Of a DNA stretch of 64,000 nt, positions 1 to 11,226 are shown in pieces. Below the pieces are notes generated by a model that saw only the letters and a program-made list of their open reading frames with translations, was not told where the DNA came from and did not search any database. Every line of letters starts with the position of its first letter. The first letter of the stretch is position 1. A program made the position numbers and the translations under genes. The DNA comes from Quillaja saponaria (lineage: Eukaryota; Streptophyta; Magnoliopsida; Fabales; Quillajaceae): assembly GCA_029379385.1 (NCBI GenBank), contig CM055618.1, positions 16,407,071-16,471,070 on the forward strand, read 5' to 3'.

Positions 1-81
1 ACTTAAAACTAAAAGTTTACCTTTACTGTGAACAGTGAATAAGATTTTCCAACTGAGATTCTGAAATTTTTACCTATTCAG

Positions 82-204
82 GACTTTCAACTTGGAGAGA
101 CAGTCAGAAGCTTGCCTCATTGCCATCACATGTTTCATCTACCTTGCATAGATAAATGGGTACTCAGGCATGCTTCTTGTCCATTATGCAGAAGGGATCT
201 GTGA
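82..204 (+). CDS. RING-H2 finger protein, NIP1/ATL-like, last exon only
   Basis: This is the 3' end of a gene that begins before the window. An AG acceptor ends at 81, and the frame from 82 runs 40 codons to TGA at 202-204. The translation holds the second half of a RING-H2 finger: [13 protein letters not shown] followed by CPLCRRDL, which supplies the His-His and later Cys ligands. The protein ends right after the RING, as in NEP1-interacting proteins (NIP1/NIP2) and related ATL-type E3 ubiquitin ligases. Family knowledge makes it a membrane-anchored E3 ligase, but the N-terminal membrane segments lie outside the window. A likely poly(A) signal (AATAAA) sits near 365. Confidence 0.85.
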   Translation, partial: DFQLGETVRSLPHCHHMFHLPCIDKWVLRHASCPLCRRDL

Positions 205-2065
205 TTCTGCATATGTAAGTTACAATCTGTGAAGAGTTCTTTCATTGTTCATACACCCATTTACCTGTAGGAGTTATACTCAGTTACATCTACTTGAAGA
301 ATTCCATTCATGAGTTGTATTATGGTACTTGATTACTGATTGTGTATAAAGAAAATTTTGAAAAATAAACAGTTTCTCTCCTGATGATATGACAGACATC
401 CCTTTTCTGTATTTATTTAAACATGATTATATAATTAAGAAGCACCCTAGAAAACAGCCTCTTTGGTTAAACTGTGGGACTCTGATCTTGTATAGGCTGA
501 CACTTGACAGTAAGTGTAGAACTTTGTCTAACCCAGTATGGAAATGAGACAAAGGTACACTAATTTGGTACATATACAGGGACACCAATAAAACTAAAAT
601 TAATATCCTATCGTACAAGAGCACTTTACTTCTCCATCTACCAATGTAATAGTCATATCTAATATGAGACTGCAATAAATTTGCATTGTCATTAACACCT
701 CATCGAGAATTACAAAACAGGAAAGTTTTGTTGCATGGAAACTAACCCATAGGTTGCCAGCCTGAGGAAAATATAGGATAAGACAACGAATCATAGTGAT
801 AGACTGAAGCCACTTTGTATTTTACAAGCATGTCCTACATTCTTAAATCCTAAATTCATCAACCACTAAAGATACCAATCCAATGGTTTGTATCCTGAAA
901 AGAAAATAAATGGTGATTATTATAAAATTCATCCAAATGAGGTATATACATAACCAATTTTGTTGATTTTTCAGTACGATTAATTTTTCATCAATGGTCG
1001 ATATTTGCTTTTCTATTTGCTTTTCATCAGTACGATTAATTTCTTTTCAAAAACAAACTACCCAATTTTTTCATACCTATTTGCTTCCTAATTTTTCTTT
1101 TTTAAATAATTCTTCTAATAACTAATTATGTTTTTTTTTATCCAAATAAATTAAAAATATTATTCATAATCTCTCCTACACAGATTCTCAATTAATTGTT
1201 TTGACACACGATATAGACTGCACTTTACGTGTCATCCAAAATTTTATATTTGATTATAAATATCTAAAAAGTATAATGTCTGTATATGTAATTTCATGTC
1301 TTGCATTTATATGTGGTGCCACTGCCATGATTCTTTGCACTTCAGTAAAGGCTTTATTTGTCACCACTAGTTTATTTTTGGTGTGGCATGAGATTAAATT
1401 ATGCTTTCTAAAAGGAGGATAAGTATAATTATGAAATTCAATACTTATACTAAGTATTATATTAAGTATGAATATGAACTAGTTGAGAGAAGAAGAAAAA
1501 TTGAGAGAAAAGAAGATCCAGAGAGTAAAAGAAAAAAATATATCTACCTTTTTATTGAGAATGAGAGACAAAAAAAAGTTATCAAAAATTTCATATTTAT
1601 CTCACAAATAAGTTATTTGTGAGAATAAATAAGTAATTCACGAAATCTGCACAATTGATAATCAAAATTTATCTCTATATAATTTGCACACCTTATCCTA
1701 AGCTATAAAACTATACTTTTTACCAAAAAAAATAAAAATAAAAATAAAAAAATATTATTTTTTTATTTATTTAGGTCAACTTAATTAATATATATTTTAA
1801 TTTCGGATTATTTTATATTTAGTCAGATACAAAAGAAGCCCATTAATGGTTGCGTATTCTACCCTTTTAGGGTCATATCCAATGTAATTGGGCTTTCAAG
1901 AAATAGTTGTAGAGGCAACAATTCAAGCTGTCATTGAGTATGTTATTTCTTTCCTTTTCTGTTTTTCTTTTTCCTTCTGTTTTCTTTTCTTTGTGTGTAT
2001 CAAAGGTTTGAGTTGATTTGATTCTTTATTGGGTAGATATTACTGAATACTATAATGAAGTATAA
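205..2065. other. Intergenic: RING gene 3' UTR, then A/T-rich DNA
   Basis: The first 170 bases or so are the probable 3' UTR of the RING-H2 gene. The rest is A/T-rich DNA with short, non-coding-looking open frames and homopolymer runs such as 1718-1760. No RNA gene or protein similarity was recognised. It ends where pararetrovirus-like sequence begins. Confidence 0.6.
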
Positions 2066-2755
2066 CTGAGATACTATTATAGTATTTAATTATTCATTTC
2101 TTGAAGAACTATTTGATCTTGGAAGTATTGGAAAATTAGAATTTATTATTCTTTGATTATTTCCCATACTGATTTCTTCAGAGAATTGATCTTCTTGATT
2201 TTTTCTTTGGCTTTGACTTCTAAAACTTATATTAGGAATTAATCTGGATTGACTACTACTAAAGGATTTTCTGTTCCTAAAGTAAAGATTACTTCCTGAG
2301 GCTTGGAACTCTATAGGTTGAACATTTCTTTGTTCCCTGTGTTCAGTCAAGTCTGTAATTAACCAATCAGAAGGTATTTCTAGATCCTTCCAATTTATCA
2401 GTCGTGGTTGAATTTTTGCAGCTCTTTACCTAATTGTTTGTATAACCAATGTGAAGTTTCTATAGTATGAATTTCTCCTTTCTTCTTAAAAGGTTCAAAT
2501 CCTTTGTCACATCTATATTTATGTTCTACAAGTATAGGTATAGGTATTCTAGAATTATTCAGAGATAATTCTAAGCAATTATTATCTAATTTTAAAGGAA
2601 AATATTTCCTAGTAACATATCTCCACCTTAAGTGATGATAGTTCAGACATCTCTGAATATGAAAAAACATTGTCAGAAAAATCTGAAATAAAAGGAAAAA
2701 GAAAAGTTGAAGAACCAGATTATGTTTTCAGATGTGAATAACTCTTGACTAGAAT
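2066..2755. repeat. Rearranged duplicate block inside the pararetrovirus, with an inverted capsid piece
   Basis: Three pieces of the same element are joined here. About 2066-2411 repeats 4905-5252 (end of movement protein region) in direct orientation. About 2430-2628 repeats 4378-4590 (protease region) in direct orientation, with a short internal deletion near 2600. About 2630-2740 matches the reverse complement of about 7035-7150 (capsid N-terminal region), so it is inverted relative to the rest. The joint near 2630 falls at a few shared bases (CCAC/CACC). After about 2755 the normal minus-strand RNase H side resumes. Confidence 0.75.
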
Positions 2756-2879
2756 CACTTTCGTCATCAGAAACATTTAATAATTATTTTGCTTCATTAA
2801 ATGTTCGTTTTGAACAAATAAATCTTGCATCATACTTACTAATTTGTTTCTTTCTGTTATATCAGGTTCTTTGATATAA

Positions 2880-4330
2880 CGACTTTTCTAATATTCTATA
2901 ATTTCTTTTATAGCTTCAAACTCTTGTTTAGAGTTTTTCTTAGGTTTTACTTTTTCTTTTAAAGTACAGATTTTTGTACCATAATATAATCTAGGAGTTT
3001 CATGATCTTGCTGAACATGAATAGAGGTTTCATTAATACTTTCTAATATTTTTTCTTGTTTTTTGTTTATTTTTTCAAAATTAAACAGAGACAAATCTAC
3101 TAAGGAGTTTAATACCCTACTTATACTATTGACAGATTTTTTTTCAGTAATATCTATATGAAGGCTATGATCATAAAGTTTTTCTTTGTGATCTTCTCCT
3201 ATTATACACTTAAATTTTTCTGCTGCAAAAAAAATATGAAATCTCTTTATGCCATTTTTTATAGCTAAGAGTTCTTTCTCGTAAATAATATAATTGATTT
3301 CATTGGGCTTAAACTTTCCTGAATTATAGCAACAAATTTTTTCTTCTTTGTTTACTATAGTTTTGAGTACTGCACCCCAGTGTTCTTCACTGGCATCAGT
3401 TTCTAATATTAGTTTATCTTCTTGTTTAGAAAAATAAACTGAAGGGAGATTTTTTATCTCATCCTTTGTTGACTTAATTATTAAAGAATCACTTTCTTTC
3501 CAAAAGAATTGTTTATTCTTTTTGAGTTTTTCTAATAAAGGTTTTTTCTTTTTGGATAAATCATTTATAAAATTTCTACCATAATTTAATATTCCTAAAA
3601 AATTTTGTAGTTATTTTTTATCTACAATGTTGTTAGGAAAATCTTTAATTTTTACAATGATATGATCCTGTAATTGTTTTAATCCTAAGAATTCTATTTC
3701 CTGTTTTTCTATTTCTATCTTTTTAGGACTCAAGATAATTCCATTGTTTATGAAAATATCTCTAACTTTTTCTAAATGAGTTCTGTGTTCTTTTTCTGTT
3801 TTAGAAAAGACAAGAACATCATCTATGTAGACCAGACAAAAATCTTTAATATTTTTAAAGAGGTTGTCCATCCATCTTTGGAATATTTGTGGAGCATTAC
3901 ATAAACCGAATGGCATAACGGCCCATTGGTAATGTCCGTATGGAGCACTAAAAGCTGTTAATGGCTTTGACTCTTCTGTTAGCTTTATCTGTCAAAAACC
4001 TGATTTATAATCAAATTTACTAAAATATTTAGCATGTCTAATTTGATTAATAAGAACATCTTTTCTGGGAATAAAATAACCATCAAATTCAAGATTTTGA
4101 TTTAATCTCTTGTAGTTGATGACCATCCTAGCTTTTCCTCTTTTTACTTCAGAGTGGTTTCTTACCATAAAAGCTGGACTAGAATGAGGACTAGTAGTTG
4201 ATTCTATTAATCATTTGTCTAATAGTTCTTTTATTTGATTTTTAAATTCGTCTATGTCTTATTTAGTATAGACCATAGGTTTAACTCTAATTATTTTATT
4301 GGGATCACTTAATCTTATATTGCAATATCT
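2880..4330 (-). pseudogene. Caulimovirid reverse transcriptase / RNase H region, broken
   Basis: The clearest open stretch (3611-3916) has the RT palm signature MPFGLCNAP and the catalytic YIDD box. This enzyme copies pregenomic RNA into DNA in caulimovirids. Downstream on the minus strand (about 3100-3430) are RNase H-like motifs including a TDAS and an EKELLA segment. A short open frame at 2888-3094 continues beyond the RNase H. The frame is interrupted several times between 3100 and 4330, so no functional enzyme is expected. Confidence 0.8.
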
Positions 4331-4850
4331 AGGATTTCTTTCCATATAATTTTAAAGGATCTTCACTAAAATTTGGTTCTAATTGTTTGTATAACCAATG
4401 TGAAGTTTCTATAGTTTGAATTTCTCCTTTCTTCTTAAAAGGTTCAAATCCTTTGTCACATCTATACTTATGTTCTACAAGTATAGGTATAAGTATGCTA
4501 GAATTATTCAGAGATAATTCTAAGCAATCATTATCTAATTTTAAAGGAAAATATTTATGTAGGAAATTATTTCCTAGTAGCATATCTCCATGCATTAAAG
4601 GAAAACATAATATCTTTGGAATAAGAAATTTTTTATTTCCTAACCATATTGGTATATTTTTAGCTTTGTATTCGATAACAGTTTCTCTGCCATCTATTCC
4701 TTTAGCTAAGATTGGATGTTTCATTATTACCCATTTTTCTATAGGCAAAGCATTTACTCTACAAGTACTTGTTGTAGCACCTGTATCTATCAAAACATCT
4801 AATTGATATGGTTTATATCCTGAGAAATTGAAATTACCTAACACATAATT
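4329..4850 (-). pseudogene. Caulimovirid aspartic protease region
   Basis: A 171-residue open frame (4329-4844) contains the retroviral-type aspartic protease active-site motif DTGAT about 19 residues in, followed by a flap-like region and an ILG/LLG-type segment near GDMLLGNNF. In caulimovirids this domain lies between movement/capsid proteins and the RT and processes the polyprotein. It remains open but is cut off from its neighbours by stop codons. A second, deleted copy is present at about 2430-2628. Confidence 0.75.
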
Positions 4851-4904
4851 ATATTTCTTTTTGTTTTGATGAGAAAAAATGATGTCTTCATTTTCTCCAA
4901 TTAG

Positions 4905-5860
4905 TAACTGAGATACTATTATAGTATTTAATTCTTCATTTCTTGAAGAACTATTTGATCCTGGAAGTATTGGAAAATTAGAATTTATTATTCGTTAATT
5001 ATTTTCCATACTGATTTCTTCAGAGAATTGATCTTCTTGACTTTCTCTTTGACTTTGACTTCTAAAACCTATATTAGGAATTAATCTGGGTTGACTACTA
5101 CTAAAAGATCTTCTATCCCTAAAGTAGAGATTACTTCTTGAGACTTGGAACTTTATAAGTTGAACATTTCTTTGTTCCCTGTTTTCAGTCAAGTCTGTAA
5201 TTAACCAATCAGAAGGTATTTCTAGATCCTTCCAATTTATCAGTCGTGGTTGAAATTTCTGAATCAAATCTACGTGGCTCAAATATTTCTACTAACATTT
5301 TATCAACTTCTCTAGTTGATGTTTGAGGCAAATTGGTTAATTCATAGATGAATTTTCATTCTATGACTAAATCATTACTATTTTCTATCATTCCTATATT
5401 CTTAGTTTGAATTCCAAGTTTTAAAGAATTCTGAATATTAGGATCATTAATAGATATAAAATAATTTGGCTTGATTTTAAACCAAACTACTCTTGTGACT
5501 AGATTAGATTGGATTCCTCCTATTAGAGCTTTCATAGTATCATTTAACGTATTGTCATACAGGATAGTTAAGTTAGGGGTATCTATTCCTTGACGAAATA
5601 ATGCTTTTATTTCTATCTGAATTATCCCTATATGGATATATCTAATTTTAGGAAACTTTTTCTTAAGTCTCTTAATTTTTTCTAAGTCAAATATGTTTAA
5701 TTCGACTGATTCTTCTTCTGAAGCTTTAGCAGTAGTATTACTTGAAAATTGCTCGAAATGTCTAGCACTCCAAAACTTGAATTTTGATATCTTATAGATT
5801 TCTTCTTTTGTAGGATTTCCTATCCTTAAAGAAGATTCTTCTATCTACATATCTTATTTT
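4905..5860 (-). pseudogene. Caulimovirid movement protein (30K superfamily) region, broken
   Basis: Between about 5400 and 5700 on the minus strand the reading includes motifs such as IGIIQIEIKALFRQGIDTP and a following DNTLND/ALIGG segment. These are characteristic of caulimovirid 30K movement proteins, which widen plasmodesmata for cell-to-cell spread. Stops interrupt the frame, for example near 5360. An open frame at 4995-5282 covers the C-terminal part and linker. Part of this segment is duplicated at about 2066-2411. Confidence 0.7.
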
Positions 5861-5999
5861 ATTATATTTCCTAATTTTGTAACTTGTTGTTCAGAATTAG
5901 GGATTTATTGAAACATAAAAGAAAATTCTGATTCATTATTTGAACTTTCTTCTTCACTGATTATTTTATATAAAATAGATTCATTATCATAGATTTATT

Positions 6000-7150
6000 A
6001 TCCGTAACAAATTTCTAGTTCATTTTCTTCTAGCATTTTTATCATTTTCTTTCCACTTCTTTCTTTAATAGGACATTGTGAGGCATAATGACCTGCTTTG
6101 TTACAAATATAACACTTACAACCTTTTCTAGGTTTCCATGTTTCTTTTGTCTTCTAACATATTTTTTACGTGACTTAAACTTTCTTGCAGATTTTTTCTT
6201 CAATTTTTTGAAGTAAACCTTTTTGGTTTAGGCTTGTCACATCCAAATTCCCAATCATCTTTGAGAATTCTGGTGCAATATTTGTCACCTACTTGTTTCT
6301 TGACTTGTTTAGTCGCTTTTGCAATTAGACAATGATCTAAGACTTGTCTAATAGCATATTTAACTCTATTACCTAAAGTATCTTCTCCATTAGTTTTTTC
6401 TAAAAAAGGAGTATATGTGTTGTTACACAATTCATCCCATGGAGGAGGTAACTTATAAAAATACTAATTAAGCCAAAATTCTGACTCAATAGCATCTAAC
6501 TTATGATAATATTTTTGCAACTGTTTGGAGAATTTTTCTAATTCTCTTATATCACATAGTTTTATTTTAGTCAAAGTATAGTTTACTTCTGACTTTAAAT
6601 TTTGAGGATCCATATATCCACAAAATTCTTTATTTATTATAGTAACGAATTCTTGTAGGATTTTATCAAAACTATTAAAAGTTTCTAGTAATCCTTTCTT
6701 CTAGGCTATTCCTTTTATAGAACTTTCCCATTTTCTAAGAAATTGTAAAGTGCCTCCTTGCAACGTTCTTGCTGTGAAGTCTAAAAATTTTTCTTTAGAC
6801 CAAGAGGCTCTATAATTTGTTATAACGATGGACAATGATTGTGCCCATTCATCTATGATTTTTTCACAGTCTTTAATAAGAATATTTGTTAAATCCAAAT
6901 ATGTCCCATTTACTGCAACATTTTGTTTATTTAAGTCATCTTTTCTAGAGACTGTAAGAATTTCAGAAGATGAAGGTTTTCTATCATCTTCTTCTTTTAA
7001 TTCATCTATCTCTTTTTGAGAATATACTTTGGTTTCAGAATCTAGATCTAAGTAATCTGGTTCTTCAACTTTTCTTTTTCCTTTTATTTCAGATTTTTCT
7101 AAAAATATTTTTTCATCTTCAGAGATGTCTGAACTATCATCACTTAAGGT
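6000..7150 (-). pseudogene. Caulimovirid capsid protein region, broken
   Basis: The minus strand encodes an acidic N-terminal stretch (about 7000-7150, many Ser/Asp/Glu), a central capsid-like domain (open frames 6701-6898 and 6200-6430) and a C-terminal zinc knuckle of the form CxCx2CxKxGHxxxxC at about 6072-6123. The knuckle is a hallmark of caulimovirid coat proteins. The coding region starts only about 40 bases after the primer binding site, so the usual long leader is missing or rearranged. Several stops break the frame. Confidence 0.75.
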
Positions 7151-7186
7151 GATTATGTTTGATATTCAGATATTAAGGTTTGCTAA

Positions 7187-7198
7187 GCTCTGATACCA
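7187..7198 (-). other. tRNA-Met primer binding site of the pararetrovirus
   Basis: The minus strand reads TGGTATCAGAGC, complementary to the 3' end of plant initiator tRNA-Met. Caulimovirids use this as the minus-strand DNA primer site, and Ty1/copia elements use a near-identical one. Its position just upstream of the capsid frame and in the same orientation supports the element's polarity. A 13-base direct repeat (GTTTGATATTCAG) flanks it at 7157-7169 and 7251-7263. Confidence 0.8.
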
Positions 7199-7340
7199 TG
7201 TTGAGGATCAGAGCTTGAAGTAGTTTGTACCAGTAGCTTGTACCAGTGACGTTTGATATTCAGTAAATAAACTTGTGAAGCTATTTCTGTAAGTTTTACT
7301 TGTATCATTTTTATTCTCGCAATCTTCTAAGGTGATTCGA

Positions 7341-9219
7341 ACACTACACCTTCACTACACGATGAACCCATTCGATTAATTTTTTTATCAAATTTAATTT
7401 CAACATAAATAAAGAAGTATTTAATTAAATTAATGCACTTAAAATAACTTGGATACAATTTATCATTTTATAAAACTAATAGCATCTATAATCTACATAA
7501 ACACCCACCCCTTGGCGATGACAATCCTAAAATTGGTCAAAATTTTAGGTGAAGAAATTTTAAAACATTTCATAGTAATATAATAATCACATGTCAAACC
7601 CAATTTAACCAACTCGTAAATAAACCCCTCCATGATGCATTTCTTCTTTTTCTGAGAAAAATTTATTGACCACATATGTTTTATTTATTATATTTATCTA
7701 ATATTTTGATTATTTAAAATTATTTTAGTTTTCAATTCAATCCTTTAAAAAATTTCTAGTCAATTTTATCATTCAGGATTCAAAATTTCTATAAGTTATA
7801 TTATTCTATTTACATGTTATCATTTAACAAAATAATCACACTTGCATGAATATCATAAAGTATTTAAGTTATTTTTATGTTTTGTAAAAAAAAAAAAAAT
7901 TAACTCATTTTATCCTTAAATTATGTAAAATAACTTTATTTATACATAACATGAGAATAAAAAATAAAACTTGATTAAAAAAATTTCAATTTTAAACAGT
8001 GAAATTGACTGAAATATTTAGGTAAGACTAAATTCCAACCGAAGAGAATTATTAATAACTAAAACAGTAATTAAATCTATGTTTATTTGTCGAAAGTGGA
8101 AGGATAAACAATCATTTGGGCTTTAGAAAACAAATTACAAATACTCCAAATTTGAAATTATGATAAATAGAAATATGATGAGGTGTAATTAATGCCAATT
8201 AAGATAATAACTAATTGTCTTCTTTTGTATTTTATTATGGTTCCATACTTTTCTTTTGTATTTTTATGCCTGCAGTGTCTTTTTCTGAACACAAATTCAA
8301 CCCTAATACTTAGTCAATCCCATAAAGAAGAAAAATATAACTTTGTGGCCCCTAACTATTCCGTGGTAACCATTTGGCCATAAAAAAATATAATTAAAAA
8401 AAGAAGGTACTTAAATTAACTTATTAATTATTTACATGAAGTATTAACAAATATTAGTAATGTCACTAAATGGACCAAAACAAGTACTAAAAGACATTGA
8501 TCATAGGCTTCATGAAATGCTCTTACTAGGTCCAATTGCATAATGATCATATAATAAATGAATTAATCTAAGTGGATGTTTATCTAGAGGGCTGAAATAA
8601 TTTATTGCGTGGTAGTCAATTCTAGTTTTGTAGGCATACACATCTTGTAGAAAAAAAAGATTATTTCCCCAAAAATTATAATTTGTTATTATTATTATAG
8701 TATAGTTGTTGCTTTATATGTTTTGGCTTCATTAGATGTTTAGGTGACAAATGATAACATTTTCGTTTTCTATAAAAAAAAAAATCTCATCAACTTTTCC
8801 TAACCTAATGACTACGAAGTTAGAAGTTAAGAAATTTAATTCCAAGTCGATGTATTAAAGTGAAAAATATATTGATTAATTTTTTTTTATTTTGACCTAA
8901 ATAATCTGTCTTCGACAAATAAAAAATAAATTAATTAAAATAAACATAAAACAATCCAGATATTACTTGAGGCTAACAAATTTCATGCCTACGTGGATAC
9001 TGAATAAGTGCATATGTCGTTTTGGCCTATATGCCGTCCTAAGAGATGACCAAGTCTTTTGAGTGACATAAAGAGTATCTCTTTTAGAAACACAAACTTG
9101 GCATTGAAAATGTCTGTGCACCTACCTTCTATGTAAGGCTTGATCAGTCATCAATGGACTATGAGTGAATCTAGAGGGAAATACACAGATTCCTCTTCTT
9201 TGAAGCAGAGAGAATAGTA
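7341..9219. other. Intergenic A/T-rich DNA containing one inverted-repeat element
   Basis: Apart from the MITE-like element at 7690-8076, this stretch is A/T-rich and shows no coding or RNA signature. The last few hundred bases before 9220 should hold the promoter and 5' UTR of the receptor kinase gene. No clear TATA box was picked out with confidence. Confidence 0.5.
7690..8076. repeat. MITE-like element, copy 1
   Basis: This is a roughly 390-base A/T-rich unit that also occurs at 44352-44740 in the same orientation. Its ends are imperfect inverted repeats: the left end resembles TTTATCTAATATTTTGATTA, and the reverse complement of the right end reads like TTTAATTACTGTTTTAGTTA. Shared interior blocks include ATGTAAAATAACTTTATTTA and a following CATAACATGAGAATAAAAAA. 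It has no coding capacity. This copy is more diverged at its ends than copy 2, and no clean target duplication could be assigned. Confidence 0.65.
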
Positions 9220-11226
9220 ATGGTTGATACCTATCAGCTTCTGGCGGCTTCACCGCCGGCATCGTTAGCAAAGTCACCTCCTGATCATACTCATGGTCAG
9301 AGACATGTATGGGTAGGATTTGTCGTAGGCATTTTAACAGTCATTTTGGTTGCATTGTTCTATTGCCTCGTCAAGAAAAAACTGTACCTATGTTTAAGGA
9401 ACCTTAGGACTTCAAAAGGTGAGGCATATTTGAATATCTTAACATCTCCAATTACAAGTTTGTTAAATCATGTTTGTTTTTGTTTTTCAAATTACCTGTT
9501 GCAGAGAAAGAAAATGTAAGATTGAGAGAAGATAAAATTGTATTAAGGCGCTATGAATGGGAGGAATTAGAGAAGGCTACCAATAATTTCAGTCAAGGTT
9601 GCTTGCTGGGTTCTGGTGCATTTGGAAATGTCTACAAGGGGATTTTTGATGCAGAAGGAACACTAGCAATTAAGAGAGCTCATTCTGAGTCATTCTTAAG
9701 TGTTGAAGAATTCAGAAATGGTAATTAAGACTCTATGAAATCACATTAAAAAAACAGAAGTTTCTTTCTTTATTATTAGTATTTGATCCTTCTGATAGTG
9801 TATTTTTTGAAACAGAAGTGAGGCTACTTTCCAAAGTAAAGCACAGGAATCTTGTAGGTCTAGTGGGATTTTGTGAAGAACCTGGTAATTAAATGACAGT
9901 CAAAACTCAAAAGCCACTGCTAAGTAGTTGCATATGTAAAAGCCTTTTTTTATTAACATAGCCCATAAGTTACAGCTACATAGTTGCTAGCTAATACGTG
10001 CCAAATTATGCCTTGAGCAGGAAAAGGAGGTGCAAGATTATTGGTCTATGAATATGTGCCAAATGGTTCTCTGCTCGAGTACATGATGGGTAAGTTCAAA
10101 AGTCACCCTCTTATTATGCTTTACATTTCTGCTTATATTTTGGATATTGGTATTTGTATTTATAGGAAAAGGAGGGAGGAGCTTAACTTGGAGGCAAAGG
10201 GTAAACATAGCCATAGGAGCAGCTAAAGGTACATTCTTGGCCTATGTGACACACTGACATTCCTCAGCTCAGCAGCCCCCCACTATGATTAACAAAATGA
10301 GAGAAGTTCTTACTCAGAATTACTAATTTACAGGCATAGCTCATTTGCACGATGGGGTGAAGCCGTGTATAATCCACCGTGATCTAAAACCAAGTAACAT
10401 CTTAATAGGAGATGACTTTGAGGCCAAGGTTTCGGATTTCGGATTGGTAAAATCAGGGCCTACTGAGGATCAATCACATGTCAGCAGCCAAATCAAAGGA
10501 ACACCAGGTTACCTGGACCCCGCCTATTGTTCTAGTTTTCATTTGACCACTTTCAGTGATGTCTTCAGCTTTGGTGTTATACTTCTGCAACTTGTCTCAG
10601 CCAGGCCTGCTGTAGATTCAACTAGAAATCAAAGCAATTATCATATCATTGATTGGGTAAGCAAGCAATGTAGCCTTTGTTAACTGTTTGATTACTGTAT
10701 GTTAGTCGTTCAACTTCTATGTCTGATCAATAATGTAACAAATTATATGCAGGCAAGGCCTAGCTTAGAGCAGGGTAATATTGAGGAAATTTTAGATGCA
10801 ACTCTTCTATATGAGCCATGCAACATGAAAATGATGCTAAAGATGGGACAACTTGGTTTAAAATGTGTTGTTCAAGTACCAAAACACCGTCCTACAATGA
10901 CTCAGGTGTGGCAAGAACTAGAAGAGGTCCTCTTTGCAGCCAACTTCATTAACAACCAACCTTCAAAGGGTTTCCGAAGATCATCAATTGGCTCGTCTCG
11001 TCAGACAACAGAATTAGAGCCTCGCAGATCAGAAGACTATGATTATTCACTGAGTTTTGTGAGCATAGATGGTGTTGGATTTCAGAAGTTTCATGTAGAG
11101 ATGGACAGCCTCTCTTTTCAGAGTACAAACTTAATGTGCTTAGAGAAAAATAGTATTAGCATTGATATTGATAAGAACAACTTGAGGAAAATATGTGAGG
11201 ATGAAAGTGTAGAAGAGATTAATTGA
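9220..11226 (+). CDS. Membrane-anchored receptor-like Ser/Thr kinase
   Basis: Seven exons join in frame: 9220-9418, 9505-9720, 9816-9884, 10021-10089, 10166-10228, 10334-10656 and 10753-11226, giving 470 residues. A short N-terminal segment (1-29) is followed by one membrane span (about 30-52), so there is almost no ectodomain. The kinase domain has the glycine loop GSGAFGNV (about 102-109), the ATP-binding Lys in LAIKRA (123), HRDLKPSN (Asp 222) and DFG (Asp 240). The APE-equivalent segment reads GYLDPAY, with Ala 269 where RLK/Pelle kinases normally have Glu. After the kinase comes a Ser-rich C-terminal tail of about 120 residues. It belongs to the plant RLK/Pelle superfamily. The ligand and pathway are unknown, and I do not recognise a specific symbol. 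It is tail to tail with the PP2C gene. Confidence 0.88.

Larger units (their letters stand above)
2066..7340 (-). mobile_element. Endogenous caulimovirid (plant pararetrovirus), degraded and rearranged
   Basis: On the minus strand, reading from 7198 downwards, there is a tRNA-Met type primer binding site, a capsid region with a CxCx2Cx4Hx4C zinc knuckle, a 30K-type movement protein region, an aspartic protease (DTGA) and a reverse transcriptase/RNase H (YIDD). No integrase was seen. This is the gene content of Caulimoviridae, not of an LTR retrotransposon. Every coding region is interrupted by stops and shifts, so it is an old, inactive copy. The order capsid before movement protein resembles the ORF1 layout of cavemovirus/solendovirus-type members; this placement is inference. 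Both outer boundaries are approximate. Confidence 0.85.

Noticed and set aside
2066..7340. Ty1/copia or Ty3/gypsy LTR retrotransposon
   Set aside because: The tRNA-Met primer site and protease-RT order could fit, but there is no integrase, no paired LTRs were found, and a 30K movement protein and caulimovirid zinc-knuckle capsid are present.
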